This document shows positions 55,900 through 64,000 of a stretch of DNA of 64,000 nt, in pieces. The position numbers and the translations under genes are program-made. The notes beneath the pieces were generated by a model. That model was not told the origin of the DNA. It did no database searches and worked only from the letters and a program-made list of their open reading frames with translations. The first letter of the stretch is position 1. Every line of letters starts with the position of its first letter. Origin of the DNA: Chelydra serpentina (lineage: Eukaryota > Chordata > Testudines > Chelydridae); the NCBI GenBank assembly GCA_037349315.1, contig JBAIAC010000006.1, positions 12,373,501 through 12,437,500 of the forward strand, in the 5' to 3' direction.

Positions 55900-57237
55900 A
55901 CTACAGTTCTATATGTTCTTTTGAGATCGGTTATTCTGCAAAACTGTTTTAAAATTTCCATTAAGAAGAGTGCACAGTACTATAAGTCAGTTTCTAACCA
56001 TTTATATTTCTTTATCTTTTTCACTATGAAAAAAGTTTTCTTTTTAAAGTGATGGCTAAAGCCCAATGTAATAATAAATGGATCTATATGGCACTTGGAA
56101 AGTGCAGGCATATAATGATTACCAAGCCTAAACTGTGGACTTGTATGTAGTAAGAATGATTTAAGTCGCAATAATTTAAAATAATTGTTAAAAGTTTCTG
56201 TTCTCCAGAAGTCTTTCTATCCAGTGCATACAAAACAGATATACACATCATGAACTGAAGATACAAAAAAAGATTAATCACCTTTCAACAGACCAATACA
56301 GTTTTGTCTTCACCCATGAATGGTCTAAAATTAGACTACATAAACAGAAAACTAATGTCATTGGCATATAGCCTTTCTTGCAATGTTTAATTTGACAATC
56401 ACTGGTAAAAGAAAAGACCCTTCTCTTTGACAAAGAGCTACATGGGAGATGACATCAACTTCTTTTGGCAAATGAGCTCAGCGTGCCAGCTAGCTGACAA
56501 ATTAGCTGCTAAAAACCACTAACAGTAGCTTACAAAGTCACAGCTGTTATCCTATTTCTAACAACAAAATGTTGATCTCAGTTGAAATGTCTTGTTTTCA
56601 AAAGATTTGTAAGTGCTGTTCAAAGCACTGCCTTTTACAGAGGGAAAAGCTACACTGACTGCATCACAAAGAAACAGTCTGACTATACTATGATGGTTCT
56701 GTGGGTCCTGTGTAACAAACAGGATTAAGTGAAATGCTTTTATTTTATATTAATCTTTTAGTTTTAAAAAGTCTGTGGGACTAGAGGCTCAGTAGCAACA
56801 TAGTGCCAGGAACATAGAAGTAGCATAGTCACTAACAATTCCATTGGCTGACTCAAGTAATGACCAGGAGATTAGCTCAGATGCAACGCCTTTGATAGTG
56901 GAAGGAAAAATAACAGAAAAATTGGGATTTCTTCTCGGTTTCCAGAGGGAGACCAGTACATATTCTTTCTGGAAAAAAAGGGATTAAATTCTGAAATTTA
57001 AGGACTTCCCTTTTGTACACTATTTAACTAAATACTCTGTGGATTTAGTAACAAATATTAACAATTGGTACTTCAACTATATGAGTATTATACATCATCT
57101 AAGAGTTTTATAATACAAATATTAGCCAATGCTCACTATAGTACTTTCAAATAGATAAGAACTAATGGCTCCATTAAACACACATGGAGGCTGATTCAAT
57201 CTGTGTCTAGGCAATTATATGGCTTTCACCACAGTTG
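55895..57237. other. Unassigned AT-rich DNA
   Basis: No recognised gene or repeat. Confidence 0.5.
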
Positions 57238-57375
57238 TATCATAGCACCTCAGAATCATCAATAGGGAAGATTGAGTGATTTGCCATATGTCATCTGTAG
57301 CTGAGTTTGTAACTGAACCCAGATCACAAGTCCCAGTCCAGAGCCCTATCCACTAAACCATCCTTCCTGCTCTTC
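57238..57375 (+). repeat. MIR SINE
   Basis: 'gattgagtgatttgccatat', 'gtaactgaacccagatcaca' and 'ccagagccctatccactaaa' match the right half of MIR. Confidence 0.75.
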
Positions 57376-57664
57376 TCACAGCTGTTTCTTCACAATGAAA
57401 CTGGATTTACTTCAACTGAGTTACTCCTGAATTACATCAGGGTAGAGTGAAAGGAGAATAAGGCCTAGAGGAATGCACACAAAGGCTCAGTGACTATATG
57501 AAAGCCAACAAATCACTGGTCAAATTCTATGTTCCCAATTCCAGGTCCTGTACAGATATAGAATTTCTTACGTTTTAATACTGAACTAGGACTATTTTTA
57601 TTTTTAAATAATCTCAGTTCTAATGAATATATTTAATATTCCTCATGAATTTCTATCAAGTTTT

Positions 57665-57780
57665 CTGAAACCAAAGGCATTGTGATATAGTGCATTAGAT
57701 ACAGTCCTAGGTATCACGAGAGCTGGATTCTAATCCTGTTTTTAATACTAATTTACTATGTGACCATTGGCAAGTCACTA
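57665..57780 (+). repeat. MIR SINE, part before insertion
   Basis: 'gatatagtgcattagataca', 'gagagctggattctaatcct' and 'tgtgaccattggcaagtcac' follow the MIR left half. It stops at a MITE and resumes at 57875. Confidence 0.78.
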
Positions 57781-57874
57781 AGGGTCTATTTTTCAGAAGT
57801 GCTAGGGACCCACAGCTCACACTTTTAAGTGCAATTTAAGTACAGGTGCTTAGCAACTCTGAAAACTAGACCCT
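57781..57874. mobile_element. 94-bp fold-back MITE inside MIR
   Basis: Left 'agggtctatttttcagaagt' pairs with the complement of the right end ('agggtctagttttcagagtt'). MIR sequence lies on both sides with ta at the left junction and ata at the right. Confidence 0.8.
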
Positions 57875-57915
57875 ATAGCCTCTCAGTTATGTCATCGGTA
57901 AAAAAAAAAAAAAGA
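57875..57915 (+). repeat. MIR SINE, part after insertion
   Basis: 'atagcctctcagttatgtca' 'tcggtaaaaa' continues the MIR 'cctcagtttcctcatctgtaaaa' section. Confidence 0.7.
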
Positions 57916-58185
57916 TACCTGCTTATTTTCTAAACAGGGGCTGAAGGTTGTGACTACATATTAGTTAATATTTGAATGTATTAAGCACTCTAAGTACCAT
58001 TATTGGTTGTCCTATTTAGCTGAATGAAGCAAAGAGCAGCAATGCAGAAAGAAGAAACATTTGCTTCCTTTATCCTACCTCTACTACCTTTCACACTGAT
58101 CTGAGATGGCTTGAGAGAGGGGAAATGTTTGGCAGAGCATTTTCTGTAGATAAAGGAACAAAGAGGCAGCGAAGGTACACATTGT
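57916..58185. other. Unassigned DNA
   Basis: No recognised gene or repeat. Confidence 0.5.
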
Positions 58186-58434
58186 TGCAATTGGGCATAA
58201 GCTTTTGTGGGTAAAAAACCCACTTCTTCAGATGCATGGAGTGAAAAAAAATTACAGATGCAGGCATTATTATACTGACACATGAAGAGAAGGGAGTTAC
58301 CTCACAAGTGGAGAACCAGTGTTGACGGAGCCAATTCGATCAGGTTGGATGTAGTCTATTCCCAATAACTGATGAGGAGGTGTCAATTCCAGGAGAGGGA
58401 AAGTCGCTTTTGTAGTGAGCCAGCCACTCCCAGT
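58186..58434 (+). repeat. Widespread sauropsid composite repeat
   Basis: 'gcataagcttttgtgggtaa', 'aaacccacttcttcagatgc', 'acacatgaagagaagggagt' and 'gaggaggtgtcaattccagg' form a string familiar from many turtle sequences. Family not assigned. It runs into the perfect palindrome at 58435. Confidence 0.65.
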
Positions 58435-58523
58435 CCCTATTCAAGCCCAAATTAATGGTGTTAAATTTGCAGAATTAAAATTCATTTGCAAATTTAACAC
58501 CATTAATTTGGGCTTGAATAGGG
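58435..58523. repeat. Perfect inverted repeat, 37-bp arms, 15-bp spacer
   Basis: 58435-58471 and 58487-58523 are exact reverse complements over 37 bases, separated by an A/T-rich 15-base spacer. The left arm is the normal continuation of the composite repeat at 58186; the right arm looks like a copied-back duplicate. Confidence 0.97.
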
Positions 58524-58549
58524 CCCCAGAAGCACCTTCCCTCCCCACA

Positions 58550-58682
58550 GCACCTAAGATTTAGTTATGGGTATTTTTAGTAAAAGTCATGGGTGGGTCA
58601 TCAGCCCGTGACTTTTGGGTTATTGCCCATGATCTGTCTATAACTTACTAAAAATACCCGTGACTAAATCATAGCCTTACTC
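58550..58682. mobile_element. Fold-back MITE
   Basis: 'tatgggtatttttagtaaaa' pairs with the complement of 58649-58668 ('actaaaaatacccgtgacta'). A second pair lies inside ('gtcatgggtgggtcatcagc' with 'cccgtgact'). Typical non-coding palindromic element; borders approximate. Confidence 0.65.
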
Positions 58683-58694
58683 ATGATCAGCTAA

Positions 58695-59425
58695 TTGTCC
58701 ACCACCACCAATCCCAAAACATTTTTTTGAATCACTGCTTCTCAAGATAGAGTTCCCTATCCTGTAAGTATGGCCTATATTCTTTTTTCTGAGATGTATA
58801 CATTTACATTTAACCATATTAATACACACATTGTTTGCTTACGTCCGGTTTACCAAGCAAGCCAGATCACTCTGTGACCTGTAACTGTACTGTTCATTAT
58901 TGACACACAAACTTAGGCAGCTGTTATCTGAAAACTTTATCAGTGATGACTATGTTTTTTTCCAGGTAACTAACATTTTTATTCAATGGCACAGGATGAA
59001 GAATTAATCACTTGTGGGACCCCCACTACAAATACATCTGTTTGATGATGATTCCCTGTTTACTATTACATTTTGAGATCCAGCAGTTAGCCACCTTTTA
59101 GTCCATTTAATGTGTACCAGGTTAACTGTATCTTTCTAGTATTTTAATCAAAATGTTACACAGTACCAAATCAAATACCATACAGAATTCTATTATATCA
59201 ACATTATAATCTTTGTCAAGCAAACTTGTAATCTCATCAAAAAAAGATCTCAAGTTAGTTTGACAGAATCTATTTTCCATAAGTGCATGCTGATTAGCAT
59301 TAATTATAATACCTTCCTTTAATTCTTTGAGTTCCGTATCGGCCACTCCATTGTCTTGCCAGGATCAATGTCAGACTAACAGCCCTATAATTACCCAGGT
59401 TATCCCATTTACCCTTAATCATCAA
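58695..59425 (-). mobile_element. CR1/L2-type LINE fragment
   Basis: Minus strand frame at 59122-59346 reads 'KELKEGIIINANQHALMENR' and 'FCQTNLRSFFDEITSLLDKD', the same reverse transcriptase block as at 32180-32290. The whole segment parallels 32780-34110 of the minus LINE without its hAT insertion; at 59052 the two halves ('gatgatgattccctgtttac') meet directly. Stops present. Confidence 0.85.
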
Positions 59426-61432
59426 ATATAACTATGGAATTTCTCATTATTTATAGAAATGTCTACTCCTTTTTTTAAATCCTAGTAAAACCTTAGCCTC
59501 ATAGCTATCCTGTGGCAATGGGTTCTATAGATCTCAGTCTCATTGAGAGCACAAGGTAGACCTGATCTGGGAACGAATCAGGCTTGTGTAGTAAAGGAGG
59601 CTGTTGTTTTTAGGTTCCCTACCTCATTTATTTCACAAGCTGGAAGATGTATAGTAAATGAGGCAGGGGATCCTGGATTCTGATTTGCACAAGTGCGGAA
59701 CACTCACAACTTCAACTGAACTGAATGGAGATGAGCTTTGAACATATAAAGTGATACATAATGCTAGGTACTCTGAAAAAATAAGGTCCTAAGCATCTCA
59801 AATTGGGCACCCAAAATTAGTAAATACTTTTGACCTCAGTATCTCTGTACCTCAGTACCCAATCTTTAAAACGGAGATAATACTACCCCATTACCCCACA
59901 GGTAAGTTCTGATGTTCAAATGTTTCTTAATCACTCTTATATTGCAATGAATGTTACAGAAAAGACCAAGAGAAAATTAAAAATTCTGTCTTCATAGCAA
60001 AGTTTGACTAGTGTGCTGTAAATAAGGCATGTGGCCACACATTGGACAAATGAAGATTAAACAAAATATTAAACAGCAGTTCATACACTAAGCATCATCC
60101 ACTCTGTGCACTGAATGAGGCAGAGGTCCTGTGGAAAAAATAATACATGATCATGTAATTAAAAAGCCTATTACAATGCATACACACAAGAGGGCTGATT
60201 TAAAGATGCATAGGCAACCTTAATTATTGCATTTCTTAATGCTGAATACTTGACTTCACACCCCTAATATTCTTTTACTGTAGGTTTTTTGTCCATAATA
60301 CAGATTGAAAGATGCTTCTGGTAACAGTTCATCTTCTATCTACCAACTGTTCAGACTGTTAGTTAATTAACACATATGTATTTAGCAGAAAGTAAGACAG
60401 GCCTCTCATGTAACTCTGCTGGTTTGGGTTGCATAGCTCCCTCTCATCTAATTTAGAAAAACCTACTAGTGCAACTTTGTGGGGAAAAAAGCATTTCAAG
60501 AAGTATAAAATCAGATGTTTTTCTAGAAAAAAGATGCATCATTCTAAGCATAATTAAGAGAATAACAATGTCATGTATATAGGTGTCCAATTTGATCCAA
60601 TTACCTGGAAGGAAAAATAGTTTAAATGACTGTAGCTCCTATGTACAGAAGTCAACAGATAACCACATTCTACCCACACCAAAAAACATAGGGATTCAAT
60701 TTTATGCAGTAACCAATTGGATTTGTTCTCCAGTTAAAAAATAAAAATAAATTATACCAACTCTTAATGGTAAAACAGCAGCTATTTCACTGTAACTTTT
60801 GTCTGAAAGACAACCAAATGTTATTTTTAGCTCTTTGATTATGTTTAACTTGTAAAGATGCCACTTATTATTGCAAATATTCCATTTCTCAGAAGACTGA
60901 TATCATTTTTCCTGAAACTGAAATATAAACAGACTGCTGCAGAGCTATTTCAAACCCACACAAGGCAAACCTGGACCTCACAAAGCAAGAAAATTGCATC
61001 TAGTTTTTTCTTAAACAGTAAAAGTTTGCATTAGCCAATCAGAAAAATGATAAATTTCATAGAAAATTCAAGATAAAAATGGCAAAATGGAATTTGACAA
61101 TGACAAGACTAAAGCCTGTTGCTTTATTAACACCACATAATATACTTTGACCCAGGACAATGAAAAGGCTATAAAGGTTCATTATTGTATTCTTTCTGGA
61201 AGTGAAAAGATTTGCTTATAATAGCTGTAATGATATAGGATGTGAAGGATTAGGTTTTTGTTTGCTTATGTTGTTTCAATGAGCATAGTCACTCCCCAAG
61301 GTCCCAGCCTTACAATTTATTCCAGGAGGCTGGACGCGTGCTCATGCAGAACCCACTTCCTTCAGCACAGGGGTAGGCACAAAGAGGGTTCTAACTGCAC
61401 AGAGTAAAAGCTTCAAGGCCCTGATCCTGCAA
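59426..61432. other. Unassigned AT-rich DNA
   Basis: No recognised gene or repeat over about 2 kb. Close to host composition; one of the longer stretches free of visible elements. Confidence 0.5.
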
Positions 61433-61676
61433 CAGAATCATAGAATCTCAGGGTTGGAAGGGACCTCAGGAGGTCATCTAGTCCAACCCCCTGCTCAAAG
61501 CAGGACCAATCCCCAACTAAATCATCCCAGCCAGAGCTTTGTCAAGCCTGACCTTAAAAACCTCTAAGGAAGGAGATTCCACCACCTCCCTAGGTAACCC
61601 ATTCCAGTGCTTCACCACCCTACTAGTGAAAAAGGTTTTCCTAATATCCAACCTAAACCTCCCCCTCTGCAACATC
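61433..61676 (-). mobile_element. CR1 LINE 3' end
   Basis: In minus sense it ends 'ggtcccttccaaccctgaga' 'ttctatgattctg'. On the plus strand 'aggaaggagattccaccacc', 'cattccagtgcttcaccacc' and 'aaaaggttttcctaatatcc' are the classic CR1 3' untranslated wording seen across birds, crocodilians and turtles. 5' truncated, as usual for CR1. Confidence 0.95.
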
Positions 61677-61710
61677 CGCTAGTGCAGTTCTTTACACCAA
61701 CAAAGAGTAC

Positions 61711-61781
61711 CTCTGAAGTGGTACCCCATGGCATGTTATTGTCATAGTAGGTACCAGATCCTGTTGTATGATCAGAACTGC
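61711..61781 (-). other. Candidate small exon (71 nt), unproven
   Basis: On the minus strand a pyrimidine-rich run and 'atatatag' precede an open 71-base stretch reading 'SSDHTTGSGTYYDNNMPWG' and 'TTSE', followed by GAG|gtactc, a weak donor. Its residue content (Asp, Thr, Gly, Tyr, Trp) differs from the Lys/Leu/Phe/Asn-rich frames that AT-rich DNA gives by chance. It lies next to a CR1 insertion. I do not recognise the protein. It could equally be accidental. Confidence 0.2.
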
Positions 61782-61869
61782 CTATATATGAGGAAGAGGA
61801 CATCATGAAGAATGTATAAATGTTACACATCCACTAGACGGGACTGGCTGTAATTCATCTGTTATTTGT

Positions 61870-62253
61870 TTAATGTACATCTAAATATCAAATCCATCAT
61901 TCCCCCAAATTAAAATGTAATGTAATTGTTTATTTTTATGGGTTTTTTAAAATACTAATAAAGAAAAAGTACATTTAATTTCAGTTAGTCTGGTCATAAA
62001 ACAATAAAAGATAAAACACAAAAAAACTGAACTATTCCATAAAAATATTAGTTTAGATTTTATAAAAAACAGTTTGATATTTTAAGTTAAATATTCAAAA
62101 GATATTTCTTTGTTTGGTTCTCTAATTTATTTATTGTTAGCTGAAGTGCTGAACTTGAACCCAAAGTTCTCCTAATGCACAGAATAGGTACAACAGCACC
62201 ATGCAAGGTCTGTCACTTTCCCACCAAAAAATGCTTCAAACCATGACCTAAAG
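61870..62253. other. Unassigned AT-rich DNA
   Basis: No recognised gene or repeat. The last 8 bases are the target duplication of the following MITE. Confidence 0.5.
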
Positions 62254-62543
62254 CAGGGGTAGGCAACCTATGGCACGCGAGCAGATTTTCAGTGGCACTC
62301 ACACTACCTGGGTCCTGGCCACCGGTCTGGGGGGCTCTGCATTTTAATTTAATTTTAAGTGAAGCTTCTTAAACATTTTAACAACCTTATTTACTTTACA
62401 TACAATAGTTTAGTTATATATTAAAGACTTATAGAAAGAGACCTTCTAAAAACGTTAAAATGTATTACTGGCACGCGAAACCTTAAACTAGAGTGAATAA
62501 ATGAAAACTCGGCACACCACTTCTGAAAGGTTGCCGACCCCTG
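62254..62543. mobile_element. hAT MITE, 290 bp, perfect 8-bp target duplication
   Basis: Left end 'caggggtaggcaacctatgg' pairs with the complement of the right end ('caggggtcggcaacctttca'). The octamer acctaaag flanks it perfectly (62246-62253, 62544-62551). Interior is A/T-rich with 'ttaaaatgtattactggcac' near the right end. Confidence 0.95.
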
Positions 62544-62551
62544 ACCTAAAG

Positions 62552-63177
62552 GAACCCTAGAAGTGGTCAAGAATGTTGTTTATTCTCCATGCCAGTTCAA
62601 TCTTTGACCACACTGCTGAGACTGGCAACCAAGGTGCCTTTTAGTACCCTCCTACAGGTGAACACTACATCTATGGCTTGAGTTTGGAAACTTTGGTATT
62701 GTTGGGATCTTTTTTCTTTTTTTACATAGTCTGGTTAATCAGGCTTTTCCTTATTCCTGTCAAGTTAGTAGATCTGTTTTCATGGTCAGATTGGGTTTCA
62801 TAATTCTCAGAAGATAATTCTTCCCAGCCATTGAACTAGATTGTTCATGACCTGGTTGGACACTACACCCACCTTCAGTCTACAACCACTGATGCTCCAC
62901 TTTCACTTCTCATCTCTGTAGGTTATATCCATCTATAATCGACATCCCAGTTATGATAAGTACCCCAACTCAGTTTTCCACTATGCCCATAAGATAGTTT
63001 CCTTTATTTCATATAATTTGTGTTGTGCTTGCTTGTCTCTCAGGCTCCTTGCATTTATATGAAAGTTAATGTTCTTCTTATTCTTCATCTTATGTTTCAG
63101 AACAGCTCCATCTTTTACACAGATTTCTAATGTACAAAGTAGGGTAGACCTCATGAGTTAAGTGAAAGCTTTGCCTT
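62552..63177. other. Unassigned DNA
   Basis: No recognised gene or repeat. Confidence 0.5.
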
Positions 63178-63365
63178 TGATAAGAACGGCCCTACCAAAG
63201 GTGCATCTAGCCCACTATCCTGGCTTCCGACAGTGGCCAGTGCCAGGTGCCCAAGAGGGAATGAACAGAACAGGTAATCATCAAGTGATTCATCCCGTCG
63301 CTCATTCCCAGCTTCTGGCAAACAGAGGCCAGGGACACCATCCCTGCCCATCCTGGCTAATACCT
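63178..63365 (-). mobile_element. CR1-superfamily LINE 3' end
   Basis: 'agaacggccctaccaaaggt', 'gcatctagcccactatcctg', 'aagagggaatgaacagaaca' and 'cattcccagcttctggcaaa' are the complement of the 3' end at 23040-23215 and 51230-51640. Confidence 0.9.
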
Positions 63366-63722
63366 AGTTTAAAGCTCTCCAGCTGGTTTTGAACCAAGAG
63401 GTCTTTACCCCATCCAACCTACTTTCTGCTTTAGGATTGGTGCCTATTTAACCCTCTAGGATCTTATCACAAAAAGCATCCAAGTGCCCTGTACCCTTTC
63501 AGCAAGGCTTATGCATTTCTGGTATCCAGGACCCTTACTATTTCTTTGTTTGCACTTGCTTCAGAGGGATTTTCTTGCAAGATGACTTGAGTCATAAATT
63601 CTCTTCCAAGCTTCCTGTTGTGATTTGTGATAAATCTTAATTCATTGGTGTAGTTTGATCTCACATGAATTGTAATCAGTAGGAAATATCCAAAATTCTT
63701 TAGGATACCTAGTTCCCTTGTG
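63366..63722. other. Unassigned DNA
   Basis: No recognised gene or repeat; may contain a further decayed element. Confidence 0.4.
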
Positions 63723-64000
63723 ATACAGGAACTCCGCACTTAAAGTCACCCCAGTTAACATTGTTTCGATGTTAAGTTGCTGATCAATTAGGGAACATAC
63801 TAATTGAAAATTGTGTAATGCTCCCTTATAAAGTTGTTTGGCAGCAGCCTGCTTTGTCCACTGCTTGCAGGAAGAGCAGCCCATTGGAGCTAGCTGGTGG
63901 GGGCTTGGCTCCCCTATCAGCTCCCCGCTCCCCTAAGTTCCCTGTGTGGCAGCCATCCAGCAGGTTATCAACTGCCGGCAGTTCAGCTGTCCCTCCCCCC
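63723..64000. mobile_element. Partial DNA transposon at the window edge
   Basis: 'gatacaggaactccgcactt' 'aaagtcaccccagttaacat' 'tgtttcgatgttaagttgct' resembles the end of a turtle DNA transposon whose terminus reads 'caggtactcctcgcttaacg'. It becomes GC-rich at 63880 and runs off the window, so its other end and target duplication cannot be checked. Confidence 0.5.

Overview
The window looks like non-coding nuclear DNA from a turtle, most likely a cryptodire. It is AT-rich and I recognise no complete host gene. The lineage call rests on its repeats: four copies of a tRNA-headed SINE of the cryptodire Cry (PolIII/SINE) type, CR1-superfamily LINEs, DIRS-type tyrosine-recombinase retrotransposons, PIF/Harbinger and hAT elements, and many old MIR-like SINEs. 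It reads as intergenic or deep intronic DNA. Family names come from remembered hallmarks (motifs, terminal repeats, target-site duplications), not from a database search. Layout: 0-9 kb is AT-rich with old MIR-like SINEs and one hAT-like element (3102-3637). 9.3-10.9 kb is a DIRS 3' half on the minus strand. 11.1-13.5 kb is a three-level nest: a dispersed repeat split by a 2.1 kb LTR-like element, itself split by a 245 bp hAT element. 13.65-15.88 kb holds a mariner remnant, a second LTR-like piece and two divergent fragments of a ZBED-like hAT transposon. 16-22 kb is mostly unassigned. 22.2-23.2 kb is a CR1-type LINE 3' end. 27.06-30.95 kb is a broken DIRS element (gag, reverse transcriptase, start of RNase H) with a small LINE inside gag. 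32.0-34.7 kb holds two LINE copies facing each other, the minus copy carrying a hAT element and a Cry SINE. 35.4-38.2 kb is a decayed PIF/Harbinger element. 39-49 kb holds MITEs, a nested hAT, a Harbinger-type MITE with hairpins, another LINE, a third DIRS remnant and a truncated hAT. 49.7-51.7 kb is LINE 3' ends, one carrying a SINE. 53-59 kb holds a SINE, an 873 bp hAT-like element, a MIR split by two MITEs, a (CA)17 microsatellite, a perfect 37 bp inverted repeat and another LINE. 61-64 kb holds a CR1 3' end, a hAT MITE, a LINE 3' end and a partial element at the edge. Every recognisable reading frame belongs to a mobile element and is broken by stops or frameshifts. The one possible host-coding signal is a 71-base stretch at 61711-61781 on the minus strand that looks like a small internal exon; this is weak evidence. 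I saw no rRNA, tRNA gene, CRISPR array or operon-like structure. I did not find a convincing new biological system; the most unusual features are structural (nested insertions with readable target duplications, long inverted pairs, a perfect palindrome).
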